A DNA stretch of 8,478 nucleotides from an uncultured Sutterella sp. (GCA_902477615.1 CABSHY010000044.1:1-8478); one strand, 5' to 3'. Numbered from the stretch's first letter, positions 1 through 8,195 are shown. Translations and numbers: made by a program. Notes: generated from the sequence alone by a model not told the origin.

Positions 1-2451
1 CACACCACTTGCGAGAATCGAAATTTTTCCGTCTTCAGCCGTATTGATTGAACCCGCGACCGACTTCCCATGAACTTCAGCCGTTAATTTAGGCGCCCAA
101 ACGCCCTTTTCGCTAAAGATGACCGACCCGTTGGCTTTATCCATAGGGGGCACTTTATCGAGGTGAACGAAATTGTTCTCAAGGTGAACTTCACCTTTAA
201 CTTCCGTTTTATGAGCCTCGGTAATCGGAATCATCAGTTCTAAATTCAATGCAGCATTGCCCTTGGATTGACTATTTTCTAATGCGTGGCCAATCATGCC
301 TGAAATAGGGCTTTGATTGACATAGTCAGTCATAGCCGACAAGGCGCCTCTGGCGTGGCCCGTAATTAAAAGGGGAACACCGTGAGCGCCGTAAGACGGG
401 ATTTCAGCGGTGACATCATGAAGAAGCGCCCCTTCTTTGGTGCGAGCCTGACTGACATTGACAACCATTGAGTCGGCTTCAAAAGCAAGGGAACCTTGAA
501 TTTGACGAATTTGAGGCCATTCACCGGGGATCCATTGACCTTTTGCGTCTTTTTTCATCGAAGGCAAGTAGTCCAAGGTGACGTCTTCAACATTGCCGGA
601 AATACGGAAGATATAGTCGGGGTTTTCTGAATTTTTGAAGGGGAATTGGCGCAACGGACCAAAAACATCCACCTTGGCATTGCGTGCAATACCGCCTTGC
701 AAAGCGCCCTTTAACCAATTGTTTGTGCCCCAACCCCCGGCAACGATCGGAACGTAACGATAGGCACTTTTTGCGTTAAGGTACTGAATATTGCCTCTGA
801 CCTCCAGCGTGCCCAAGTCTCCCGTATTTTTCCAACCGCCGTGAAGTTGTACGGAAGCATCGGTGTTGCTTGCGATCAGGTCTTCGAATTTAAATTCAAC
901 GACAGGGGCCATTACCCACGAACCATTAAGTTTTAAGGTATCGAAGACGAGTCGATTTTCAGCAAAAATGCCAGGGAAATCAAGTCGACTGTCAGGTGCA
1001 TCAAGCGTAAGTTCGCCACCTTTTTCATTTAAGGATATGTGACCGGACAGATTTCTAAATCCAGCATTTTTAAGTGCATTGTTTTGAATCGGCAAGCCGG
1101 AGATAGAGAGTCCCTTAAAGAGCATACTGAGTTCGTATTGCGTCGGGTTATTGATACTGCCTCGCCACGTACTTTCAAAGTTTTCAATAAGGCCCGAGGC
1201 ATCAACTTGACGAATCGCATCACGTCCCTTTTGCGGTAGGGGCAGTTGCAAACCGATGGTGGAGAGGGCTTGCAAATCGAAAAACTCGAGTTGCATTTCG
1301 CCATCGTAGAAGTTTCCGTCCTTAATAAAGGCCTGGAGCTGAGCATCTCCAAGATAATAAGGGGCTTTGTTTTTTGGCTTAACAATAACGTCGTGTGACT
1401 TAATCTTTAAGAAGTTATTGTCACTTAACGTTTGCTCAATTCGACCTTGGAAAGAATCAAATTCAAAAGGTTTACCCTCAGGTGTCCAACGAATGCTTAC
1501 GTTGGAAAGTGAAATATCGGAGGTGATGGAACTCGGTCGCAAATCTTCAAAGGTCATCCAGACGGAGGTTTGTCCGTGACCTTTTTGTACGAAGTGATCC
1601 AAGTTGAGGCGATTGGCAATTAACCCAAAGTCAACGTCTGGGATGTTGGCGTACACGGTACCGTATAAATTGTGAAGGCGGTTATTTTCGCCAAATAAGC
1701 GTTCTTTAAAACTGGCTCGTAAATCCAAATACGTTTTTTGTGTACCGATTAACGTCGATTGAATACCGGCTTTCCACGCTAAGCTGTAGCGGTGCAAAAG
1801 CACGTTGGTGTTAGTTAATTGAACGCTTTTAGGAGAAGTTTCTGTACAGTCAAGGTAGCTGAAGTGACCGTTGTTAATTTCAATATGTCGTTGATTTAAA
1901 AGGAAATCGAAAACATAAGGGGTGCTCGAGCGACTTTCGAAAGCAAGAGAATCATTCTTGGCGTTTTGTTCAACCGAGGCCGTATCGATCGTAAAGCCAC
2001 CGATGTTGAAAACATGGGAGGTGAGACGCTCAATTTGAAGGTCGGGATTAATAATGACGATGCGACTTGTGATCGGACGCAACTTAAAGAGAGACTCTAA
2101 CGAAAACGTGATTTGGACTTTAGGTAACGTCAAAGAGGCTTTCTCACCGTGGCGAGAGAGCGTCATGTTGGTAATCGTTAGGCGCGGAACGATAAAACGC
2201 CAGTCGGCGGAAATGCTATCTACATCAATTTCGGTATTGAGTTGGTTTTCCAAATACGTTTCTAATTGGGGATAGTATTTATCGATATTGGGGATGACCC
2301 AAAAGCGAGTAATCGTCAGAACAAGAGCAATAAAAGCATAGACAAACAGTAACCCCCACCCTGCCAAGCGCAAGAGGTTTTTCCAATGGAAAACACGCTT
2401 GAACAGCATACGATTTTGGGATTGGGGTGAAGGTACGGATTTATCTGCCAA
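1..2451 (-). CDS. yhdP: YhdP-family AsmA-like envelope protein, N-terminal 817 codons (partial, runs off the left edge)
   Basis: The minus strand reads open for 817 codons from 2451 to the window edge with no stop. The start chosen is TTG at 2451-2449, because a good Shine-Dalgarno TTAGGAG (2464-2458) lies six bases upstream. An ATG at 2409 (codon 15) has no comparable site. Residues 15-30 are basic, and a single membrane segment follows (about 30-53, ending near TRFWVIPNIDKY). This is the usual N-terminus of YhdP/TIGR02099 proteins. The rest is a long beta-rich region. The stretch WIPGEWPQIRQIQGSLAF (residues 640-657) resembles the conserved tryptophan-proline motif of the DUF3971/AsmA-like part. 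Family members are about 1,250-1,400 residues, so roughly a third is missing. In E. coli, YhdP works with TamB and YdbH to move phospholipids from the inner to the outer membrane, and the same role is inferred here. The family call is strong; the exact start is less certain. Confidence 0.85.
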   Translation of the reverse strand, partial: MADKSVPSPQSQNRMLFKRVFHWKNLLRLAGWGLLFVYAFIALVLTITRFWVIPNIDKYYPQLETYLENQLNTEIDVDSISADWRFIVPRLTITNMTLSRHGEKASLTLPKVQITFSLESLFKLRPITSRIVIINPDLQIERLTSHVFNIGGFTIDTASVEQNAKNDSLAFESRSSTPYVFDFLLNQRHIEINNGHFSYLDCTETSPKSVQLTNTNVLLHRYSLAWKAGIQSTLIGTQKTYLDLRASFKERLFGENNRLHNLYGTVYANIPDVDFGLIANRLNLDHFVQKGHGQTSVWMTFEDLRPSSITSDISLSNVSIRWTPEGKPFEFDSFQGRIEQTLSDNNFLKIKSHDVIVKPKNKAPYYLGDAQLQAFIKDGNFYDGEMQLEFFDLQALSTIGLQLPLPQKGRDAIRQVDASGLIENFESTWRGSINNPTQYELSMLFKGLSISGLPIQNNALKNAGFRNLSGHISLNEKGGELTLDAPDSRLDFPGIFAENRLVFDTLKLNGSWVMAPVVEFKFEDLIASNTDASVQLHGGWKNTGDLGTLEVRGNIQYLNAKSAYRYVPIVAGGWGTNNWLKGALQGGIARNAKVDVFGPLRQFPFKNSENPDYIFRISGNVEDVTLDYLPSMKKDAKGQWIPGEWPQIRQIQGSLAFEADSMVVNVSQARTKEGALLHDVTAEIPSYGAHGVPLLITGHARGALSAMTDYVNQSPISGMIGHALENSQSKGNAALNLELMIPITEAHKTEVKGEVHLENNFVHLDKVPPMDKANGSVIFSEKGVWAPKLTAEVHGKSVAGSINTAEDGKISILASGV

Positions 2452-2599
2452 TACAGACTCCTAAAACAGTACAAACTTTACCACACCGAAGGCCGATTTT
2501 TGGGACTTTGAGCGTATTTTCAAGACCCAGAAAGCAACAAATTTTTTCACATTGTTTTTTTGCGTTAAACTGCTCAAATGACTTGTATTTGAGACGGCT
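2452..2599. promoter_or_regulatory. Divergent intergenic region between yhdP and glnE
   Basis: These 148 bases separate two divergent genes and must carry the start signals for both unless transcription comes from further away. The region is A/T-rich, with runs of T near 2541-2560. I find no convincing paired -35/-10 boxes on either strand. A weak plus-strand candidate is TTGCGT, 17 bases, TTGTAT, which matches only half of each consensus. No clear hairpin or operator dyad is visible. Confidence 0.4.
2458..2464 (-). promoter_or_regulatory. Ribosome binding site that decides the yhdP start
   Basis: On the minus strand TTAGGAG stands six bases before a TTG codon at 2451. No ATG or GTG lies at a suitable distance, so this site supports a non-ATG start. 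The next ATG, 14 codons later, lacks a purine-rich site. Confidence 0.6.
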
Positions 2600-5437
2600 A
2601 TGCAATCCCTGACTCTTGAAATGCTTCCCGACGTGTCGCACTTCATTAAACGTGCGCTTATCAGTGCGAATCCTCTTATGAGTGATGAGGAACGTTTAGC
2701 GTGGCTTGACGCAAAGGCCGGTGATGTTTTTACGCGCCAAAAGATGCTCGACTTTCTTGCGGGCATTGAAGAGACCGAAGAATTAGAAGCGGCCCTTCGC
2801 ACCTTAAGACGCGAAGTGCTCATGACGCTCGTAGCGCGTGACGCTTTAAAGCGGGCGGACTATTTTGAAGTGGTTCGCACCATGACGGATTTGGCTGAAG
2901 TTGCCATCAATGCCGTTGTGAAAGCTCACGCCCTCAAACTCTCCACGCGCTTTGGTGTCCCCACTTCCGTAGACGGCGTTCCTCAAGATTTATTAGTGGT
3001 CGGCATGGGGAAATTGGGTGGAGAAGAACTCAATGTCAGCTCTGACATCGATTTAATTTTCGTCTTTGATGAGCAGGGGCACTGCCAACCTTGCGAGCGT
3101 TGCCCTCAGCCTCGAAAAGAACTCTCCAATATGGAGTTTTTCGAGCGCTTAAGTAAAAAGGTCATTCCGGCATTGTCAGAAATCTCCGGCGCAGGGTTCG
3201 TCTTTCGTGTTGATATGCGTTTGCGTCCCAATGGAGATTCGGGGCCGATTTGTGTCAGCAACGACATGCTTGAAGAATACCTTTACGTTCAAGGCCGTGA
3301 ATGGGAACGCTTTGCATGGTTGAAGTCTCGCGTTGTCAATGAACCGGTCTTCTCTTCAAGTGAAGCATTTGAAGAGCAGAAAAAGCACCTCCAAGACATT
3401 GTCCGTCCGTTTGTTTTCAGAAAGTACGTGGACTTTAATGCGATTAGTGCACTATCGAACCTTCATAAACTCATTCGTGCTGAAACCGTTCGTCGTGAAG
3501 CCGGCAAAGACTTAGGAATCAACATTAAGTTGGGACGTGGCGGTATTCGAGAAATTGAATTTATTACCCAAACTTTTCAAGTGATCCGTGGTGGGCGTGA
3601 ACCACAACTGCGAGGGAAAAACACTTTAGAGACGCTGCCGCTTCTGGCTAAACACGGCGTTATTAAAGAAGAACAAGCTTGCGCCCTATCCGATGCGTAT
3701 CTCTTTTTGCGCAATATGGAGCATGCCATTCAGTATTTGGACGATCAACAAACGCATCGTTTGCCAACCGAAGACGATCAAGTGCAAAAGGTGGCCCAAC
3801 TGATGGGGATTGAAACCCAAGAAATGCTCTCGCGCTTAGCTCAGATTCGTGATTACGTATCCAATTGCTTTGAAGCCATTTTCAAGGTGGGTGAAAAGGA
3901 TGAAACCGAAGAGGATGATTGGCCTCAAGGGTGGGCCGAAGGCTTTGAAAGGGCAGCTCCCGAATTAGAAGAACAATTTAAATCTTTGGGTTACGAAGAT
4001 CCGACCACGTGCGCTTTCAGAGTCTTAAATCTTATGCGCTCGAAATTCTTGGCCGCTCAAACGGAAGCCGCACAAGCCCGAATGGCGCAATTGGTTAAAC
4101 GGATCGTTGGTCTATGCAAAGATTTGGCCAATGAGTCCGATGGCACGGCGCCCGATAAGATTTTCTTGCGTTTTGTGGATTTATTGGAAGTGATTGCCGG
4201 TCGCAGTACCTATGTATCGCTTTTGATTCAATTCCCGCCCGTGTGTGAAAAAGTGGCGCGTGTTTTAAAGTCAAGCGCTGCCATTGCCGAGTACCTGATT
4301 GCGCACCCGATTGTTTTGGACGAATTGGTCGATGAGCGCAATGTCGTGTGGGATAACTTCACAACGGTGGATTGGAGTGATTGGCAAGACGAATTGTGGG
4401 AACAACTCCAAGAGGCAGCCGACGATCAAGAGTCCCAAATGAACATCATCCGAGATGCTCACCATGGGGCTGTCTTTAAGTTGTTGGTAGCCGATCTCGA
4501 AGGTCGATTCACGGTTGAGCGCTTGGCAGACCAATTGTCAGCCTTGGCTGATGCGGTGATTGAAATTGTCATTACGTTGGCCTGGAACACCGTTGCAAGT
4601 CGCCATTGCGATGTGCCCAAATTTGCGGTCATTGCCTACGGGAAGTTAGGGGGGAAGGAACTGAGTTACGCCTCAGATTTAGACTTAATCTATCTCTACG
4701 ATGATGACTCTCCTGAAGCTTCAAAAAACTACACCCGCTTAGTGCGTCGCATGATGAGTTGGCTGACGGTTCAGACGTCTTCCGGTATTTTGTTTGATGT
4801 TGATTTACGTTTGCGTCCCAACGGAGAAAACGGTTTGGTGGTTTCTTCTTTAGAAATGTTCCGCCGTTATCAACGAAACGAAGACGGAACAGGGGCTTGG
4901 CCTTGGGAACACCAAGCATTAACGCGCGCTCGGTTCTGCGCTGGTGACCGAGAAATCGGAGCGGCGTTTGAGAAAGAACGCGAAGCGCTTTTGAAATTGC
5001 CCAGAGACGCACAAAAAGTCTTACGCGATGTCTCAGAGATGCGTAGCAAAATGCTCGAAGGTCACCCCAACGGCACGTCCTTATTTGACGTCAAGCACGA
5101 TCGTGGTGGCATGGTCGATATTGAATTTGCCGTTCAGGCGATGGTGTTGGTTTACTCGCACGAGCATCCTGAATTAACGAATAACTTCGGCAATATTTTG
5201 TTATTGGAAATGGCAGGGCGCATCGGCTTAATTGATAACGATTTGGCCGAACGATGTGCAGGGATTTATCGCCAATATCGTAATGTTCAGCGCACGTATC
5301 GGTTAGAGCACGGCTTGGGGAGTGTGAGAGTGGATCCGAAGGCGTTTGAGTCCGAAATTGCCGATGTTCGCGCTTTGTGGAAGGTTGTTTTTGGCGAAGG
5401 CGGGCCGAGCGATAATTCAAAAAATACCAAAATTTGA
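2600..5437 (+). CDS. glnE: Bifunctional glutamine synthetase adenylyltransferase / adenylyl-removing enzyme
   Basis: This cytoplasmic enzyme adds AMP to glutamine synthetase (inactivating it) and removes it again, under control of PII protein and glutamine. At 945 residues it matches the full length of E. coli GlnE (946). It shows the double architecture. The N-terminal adenylyl-removing nucleotidyltransferase has GMGKLGGEELNVSSDIDL (Asp149, Asp151) and a third acidic site in RVDMRLRPNG (Asp205). A helical domain carries GRGGIREIEF (312-321). The C-terminal adenylyltransferase has YGKLGGKELSYASDLDL (Asp693, Asp695) and DVDLRLRPNG (Asp735), and a second helical domain carries DRGGMVDIEF (834-843). 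All expected catalytic acids are present. The ATG at 2600 is the only usable start, since TGA stands in frame at 2579 with no GTG/TTG between; a weak GAG lies six bases upstream. An unusual His-Cys cluster occurs at residues 161-168. No glnA, glnB or glnK lies in the window. Confidence 0.97.
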   Translation: MQSLTLEMLPDVSHFIKRALISANPLMSDEERLAWLDAKAGDVFTRQKMLDFLAGIEETEELEAALRTLRREVLMTLVARDALKRADYFEVVRTMTDLAEVAINAVVKAHALKLSTRFGVPTSVDGVPQDLLVVGMGKLGGEELNVSSDIDLIFVFDEQGHCQPCERCPQPRKELSNMEFFERLSKKVIPALSEISGAGFVFRVDMRLRPNGDSGPICVSNDMLEEYLYVQGREWERFAWLKSRVVNEPVFSSSEAFEEQKKHLQDIVRPFVFRKYVDFNAISALSNLHKLIRAETVRREAGKDLGINIKLGRGGIREIEFITQTFQVIRGGREPQLRGKNTLETLPLLAKHGVIKEEQACALSDAYLFLRNMEHAIQYLDDQQTHRLPTEDDQVQKVAQLMGIETQEMLSRLAQIRDYVSNCFEAIFKVGEKDETEEDDWPQGWAEGFERAAPELEEQFKSLGYEDPTTCAFRVLNLMRSKFLAAQTEAAQARMAQLVKRIVGLCKDLANESDGTAPDKIFLRFVDLLEVIAGRSTYVSLLIQFPPVCEKVARVLKSSAAIAEYLIAHPIVLDELVDERNVVWDNFTTVDWSDWQDELWEQLQEAADDQESQMNIIRDAHHGAVFKLLVADLEGRFTVERLADQLSALADAVIEIVITLAWNTVASRHCDVPKFAVIAYGKLGGKELSYASDLDLIYLYDDDSPEASKNYTRLVRRMMSWLTVQTSSGILFDVDLRLRPNGENGLVVSSLEMFRRYQRNEDGTGAWPWEHQALTRARFCAGDREIGAAFEKEREALLKLPRDAQKVLRDVSEMRSKMLEGHPNGTSLFDVKHDRGGMVDIEFAVQAMVLVYSHEHPELTNNFGNILLLEMAGRIGLIDNDLAERCAGIYRQYRNVQRTYRLEHGLGSVRVDPKAFESEIADVRALWKVVFGEGGPSDNSKNTKI

Positions 5438-5473
5438 ATTTTTGAAACATCCAAATTTTTTAAGGTATTTTTT
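5419..5473 (+). terminator. Hairpin terminator overlapping the glnE stop codon
   Basis: AAAAAATACC (5419-5428) pairs with GGTATTTTTT (5464-5473). Inside it, AAAATTTG (5429-5436) pairs with CAAATTTT (5452-5459). A four-base TTAA bulge (5460-5463) lies on the right arm, and the loop is 15 bases. The glnE stop TGA (5435-5437) falls inside the left arm, so the last codons form part of the stem. The stem is A/T-rich with few G-C pairs, but the T-run suits a rho-independent terminator. The A-run on the left could allow weak function on the other strand. Confidence 0.6.
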
Positions 5474-5512
5474 ATCAAAAAAGAGCTCTAAAAAACTATC
5501 TCATTGATTTGT

Positions 5513-5577
5513 AAGGAGTTGGTTTGGACAAATTCGAAAGTCGAGTTTGGATAAAATCGAAAGTCGGGTTTCGATAA
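5513..5577 (+). promoter_or_regulatory. Possible short leader ORF with a strong ribosome site, inside the repeat array
   Basis: A perfect AAGGAG (5513-5518) stands five bases before a TTG codon at 5524. From there a 17-codon frame reads MDKFESRVWIKSKVGFR and stops with TAA at 5575-5577. The coding part overlaps repeats 1 to 3. It is in the same frame as the downstream ATPase but cut off from it by this stop and by another TAA at 5611. It could be a leader peptide, a remnant of an older start, or chance. Confidence 0.25.
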
Positions 5578-5613
5578 AATCGAAAGTCAACTTGTGATAA
5601 AATCGGAAGGTAA
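5522..5613 (+). repeat. Four tandem copies of a 23-base repeat upstream of the ATPase gene
   Basis: The four units occupy 5522-5544, 5545-5567, 5568-5590 and 5591-5613, with no spacer between them. They share a core close to GATAAAATCGAAAGT. Units 2 and 3 are the most alike, unit 1 has ACAAATTCG in place of ATAAAATCG, and unit 4 is the most diverged. Unit 3 contains a perfect dyad, TTTCGAT-AAA-ATCGAAA (5569-5585); units 1, 2 and 4 carry imperfect forms. A further perfect 7-base inverted repeat spans the 2/3 junction (5556-5562 with 5569-5575). The array ends 21 bases before the ATPase start codon. This arrangement suits a multi-site operator or a structured mRNA leader, but the function is not known from the sequence. 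Confidence 0.85.
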
Positions 5614-5622
5614 AGATATTTC

Positions 5623-5627
5623 AAGGG
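5623..5627 (+). promoter_or_regulatory. Ribosome binding site of the ATPase gene
   Basis: AAGGG stands seven bases before the ATG at 5635. The in-frame TAA at 5611-5613, which is the last three bases of repeat 4, rules out a longer protein. No other start codon lies between. Confidence 0.55.
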
Positions 5628-5634
5628 TTTTATC

Positions 5635-6870
5635 ATGGAAGATTTTGTTAACTATTTGCCCAGAACAATTGAGAAAGTGCTTCTAGAAGTCTCAGAAATG
5701 TTCAAAGTTGTATTGTTGACGGGCATGAGGCAGTCAGGTAAAAGTACTTGCCTTGAACATTTATCAAAGGCAAGTGGAAATAGAACTTATCTTAATTTGG
5801 ATGAAGCTTCACTTTTGGAAGAAGCAAATTTTTCCACAAGCCATTTTTTTGAATTTCATCCGACGCCGTTACTTATTGATGAAATCCAACGAGCCCCTAA
5901 ACTTTTACTGCAAATTAAAGCTGAAGTTGATGCACACGCACAACCTGGGCAAATTTGGGCTACAGGTTCTCAAAAATTTTCATTAATGAAAGGCGTTTCT
6001 GAATCTCTTGCGGGACGTTTAATTCCTTTGGAACTAATGCCCCTGAGTATTTATGAGCGTGTGGGGAAGGGGTTGGAGCAAAAGCCTTATGTGCCTTCGA
6101 TTAATCCTACGTCTCCGCTTTCAATACCATCGAGTGACAGCATATGGGAAACAATTTGGCAAGGCGCTTGGCCTGGTGTGATTCATGCTACAGCTCGTCA
6201 ACGTAAATTCTTTTACGATGCTTTGGTACAAACTTACATTGAAAGGGATATTCAATCAATCTCTGGCGTAGAGAAAATTTACGAATTTCGCAAATTTATG
6301 AAGCTGTTAGCGATTAAAACGGGACAAGAGTTACGTATAACAGCACTGGCAGAAGAAGTTGGTGTTAGCGTTCCAACTATCAAAGCATGGCTTTCAACCG
6401 CAGAAGCTTCTGGAATTATTTATTTGCTTCGCCCTTACTACGCCAACATTAATAAGCAACTCGTTAAGTCGCCGAAGGTTTACTTCACCGATACGGGGTT
6501 AGCCTCTTACTTGTGTGAGTTTGACGATCCTGAGATGTTGAAAAACTATAAGGATGCAGGAGCATTTTTTGAAACTTTTGCGATTGTCGAGATTTTGAAA
6601 AGTTGGATTCATAATGGGGAGCAACCTGAGTTTTTCTTTTACAGAGATAGCAAGACCCAAGAAGAGATTGACTTGTTAATTCGACACAGAGGCAAACTGC
6701 ATCCTGTTGAAATCAAGTCGACGAATCGCCCCAATCGTTCTGCGATTAAAAATTTTAGTGTTCTAGAGTCGCTACGTGAACCGATCGGTCATGGAGCTGT
6801 CATCTGTACGAGTGAAAAAAATTATCCACTTGGAGAAGGTTGTACAGCACATTCTTTGTGGTCAATTTGA
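5635..6870 (+). CDS. AAA+ ATP-binding protein with DUF4143 (PD-(D/E)XK-like) C-terminal domain
   Basis: This is a complete 411-residue member of the widespread AAA_14/DUF4143 ATPase family. Residues 22-140 form the ATPase: Walker A GMRQSGKST (30-38), Walker B PLLIDEIQ (78-85, Asp82 and Glu83), sensor-1-like WATGSQ (108-113), and an AGR arginine-finger candidate (126-128). Residues about 225-265 look like a winged helix-turn-helix (ITALAEEVGVSVPTIKAWL). The C-terminal part carries a nuclease-like set: Glu313 in FFETF, Asp346 in EEIDLLI, and Glu359/Lys361 in PVEIKST. The family's function is poorly defined. Its members are often found as scattered, horizontally moved single genes, and a role in DNA binding or defence is only inferred. 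Sampled lines here average about 40% GC against about 50% for glnE, and the gene has its own repeats and terminator. It has no evident partner gene. No signal peptide or membrane segment is seen, so it should be cytoplasmic. Confidence 0.9.
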   Translation: MEDFVNYLPRTIEKVLLEVSEMFKVVLLTGMRQSGKSTCLEHLSKASGNRTYLNLDEASLLEEANFSTSHFFEFHPTPLLIDEIQRAPKLLLQIKAEVDAHAQPGQIWATGSQKFSLMKGVSESLAGRLIPLELMPLSIYERVGKGLEQKPYVPSINPTSPLSIPSSDSIWETIWQGAWPGVIHATARQRKFFYDALVQTYIERDIQSISGVEKIYEFRKFMKLLAIKTGQELRITALAEEVGVSVPTIKAWLSTAEASGIIYLLRPYYANINKQLVKSPKVYFTDTGLASYLCEFDDPEMLKNYKDAGAFFETFAIVEILKSWIHNGEQPEFFFYRDSKTQEEIDLLIRHRGKLHPVEIKSTNRPNRSAIKNFSVLESLREPIGHGAVICTSEKNYPLGEGCTAHSLWSI

Positions 6871-6877
6871 CAATCAA

Positions 6878-6914
6878 AAAAGCGCTACATGTTAACGAAC
6901 ACTGTAGCGCTTTT
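6878..6914. terminator. Shared bidirectional terminator between the ATPase gene and sstT
   Basis: AAAAGCGCTACA (6878-6889) pairs perfectly with TGTAGCGCTTTT (6903-6914), a 12-base stem. Within the 13-base loop TGTT and AACA can pair further with one bulged C. The plus strand continues with T's (interrupted by C) and the minus strand has six T's. It lies seven bases after the ATPase stop and 15 bases after the sstT stop, so one hairpin probably ends both convergent transcripts. Confidence 0.9.
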
Positions 6915-6929
6915 CTTGCTTTCGAGAGA

Positions 6930-8195
6930 CTATCTTAATTCACGGACATCTCGACCTTTACGATCCTCTTCAATCGCAATGCGTTCTGCTCTCATGCAGG
7001 CAGCCGCCGTAAATAAAACGTCAGACGAAGAGTTCAAACCCGTTTCCGTTGAGTCTTGCAAAACGCTGATGATAAAGCCGACGGCCACGACTTCCATGGC
7101 AACTGACGAGTCAATGCCAAATAAGCCACAAGCCAGGGGAATCAACATCAAAGAGCCACCCGGCACACCCGAGGTACCACAAGCGCAGATGGAGGCTACA
7201 AAACTTAAAATCACGGCAGAAACGAAACTGACTTCAATATTTAAGCTGTGAGCGGCAGCCAACGTCAGTACCGTAATCGTAATGGCGGCACCTGCCATAT
7301 TGATGGTGGCACCCAACGGGATCGTGATCGAATACGTGGCATCGTCTAAATTCAAACGACGGCACATTCCCATGTTGACCGGAATATTGGCGGCAGATGA
7401 ACGGGTAAAGAAGGCCATCACGCGACTTTCACGAAAGGTGGCAAACGTTAATGGATAGGGGTTGCGGTGCGTTGCGACCCAAACCAAGAAGGGGTTAAGA
7501 ACCAATGCGACAAATGCCATGCAACCTAAAAGCACCGCCAAAATTTGCACGTAACCCTCAAAGACTTCCAAGCCCGTTGTCGCAACAGTGCTTGCAACCA
7601 AGCCGAAAATCCCAACCGGGGCAAAGCGAATAACCACACTCACAACAAATTCAACACCTCGGGAGAGGTCTGCCATGAATTCACGAGAGGCGTTAGAGGC
7701 ATGGCGCAAAGCCAAACCCAAACCGGTTGCCCAAGCCAAAATACCGATAAAGTTGGCCTTTAATAATGCATTGACGGGATTGTCGACCACAGCCAAAAGC
7801 ATATTGCGTAACACTTCTTGGACACCACCGATGGCAGTCGCTTGCGAGTCGGCAGATACCAACATAATGTGCGTCGGAAAGATGAAACTGGCAACCACAG
7901 CGATTAACGCAGCTCCAAAGGTACCGATGACATATAAAACAAGGACGGGTTTAATGTGTGCGCGCGTTTCGACATTGTGATTGGCAATGGCAGACATCAC
8001 CAAAACAAACACCAACAAAGGTGCCACGGCTTTTAATGCTGAAATGAAAAGAGAACCCAAAAATGCACTTGAGATGGCAAGAGGTGGAGCAACATAAGCG
8101 CAAATTACCCCTAAAAGTAAGCCAATAAGAATTTGTTTAACGAGCGAAGCTTGTAAAAAAGGCTTCGCAAAACGAATCATGATACGTTTAGGCAT
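6930..8195 (-). CDS. sstT: Serine/threonine:sodium symporter SstT
   Basis: This 421-residue inner-membrane protein imports serine and threonine with sodium ions. It belongs to the dicarboxylate/amino acid:cation symporter (DAACS) family. It matches E. coli SstT (414 residues) along its length, including SLVKQIL (17-23), [11 protein letters not shown] (52-62), [11 protein letters not shown] (190-200), [13 protein letters not shown] (262-274), [20 protein letters not shown] (295-314) and the C-terminal [15 protein letters not shown] (378-392). The serine-rich and asparagine-containing motifs line the re-entrant hairpins and the substrate/sodium site in this family. Several hydrophobic segments fit the family's eight membrane helices plus two re-entrant loops. 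The ATG at 8195 gives the family N-terminus, although the upstream site is weak (GAAG nine bases before); a second ATG lies at codon 6. The tail is charged and cytoplasmic. It is probably transcribed alone, since terminators lie both upstream and downstream. Confidence 0.95.
   Translation of the reverse strand: MPKRIMIRFAKPFLQASLVKQILIGLLLGVICAYVAPPLAISSAFLGSLFISALKAVAPLLVFVLVMSAIANHNVETRAHIKPVLVLYVIGTFGAALIAVVASFIFPTHIMLVSADSQATAIGGVQEVLRNMLLAVVDNPVNALLKANFIGILAWATGLGLALRHASNASREFMADLSRGVEFVVSVVIRFAPVGIFGLVASTVATTGLEVFEGYVQILAVLLGCMAFVALVLNPFLVWVATHRNPYPLTFATFRESRVMAFFTRSSAANIPVNMGMCRRLNLDDATYSITIPLGATINMAGAAITITVLTLAAAHSLNIEVSFVSAVILSFVASICACGTSGVPGGSLMLIPLACGLFGIDSSVAMEVVAVGFIISVLQDSTETGLNSSSDVLFTAAACMRAERIAIEEDRKGRDVRELR

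Noticed and set aside
2578..2592. Four-codon frame MTCI just before glnE
   Set aside because: It is too short, has no ribosome site, and its separation from the glnE start gives no evidence of translational coupling.
2461..2823. Minus-strand ORF of 120 codons overlapping the glnE start
   Set aside because: It lies antisense to the conserved glnE N-terminus and shows no recognisable family; it is a shadow frame.
4629..5012. Minus-strand ORF of 127 codons within glnE
   Set aside because: It is antisense to the catalytic second domain of GlnE and has low-complexity, Arg/Leu-rich content typical of a shadow frame.
5522..5613. CRISPR array
   Set aside because: The 23-base units are directly abutting and carry no unique spacers, and no cas gene is present.
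6889..7251. Plus-strand ORF of 120 codons antisense to sstT
   Set aside because: It begins inside the terminator hairpin and lies opposite a clear SstT coding frame; no ribosome site or family match is apparent.
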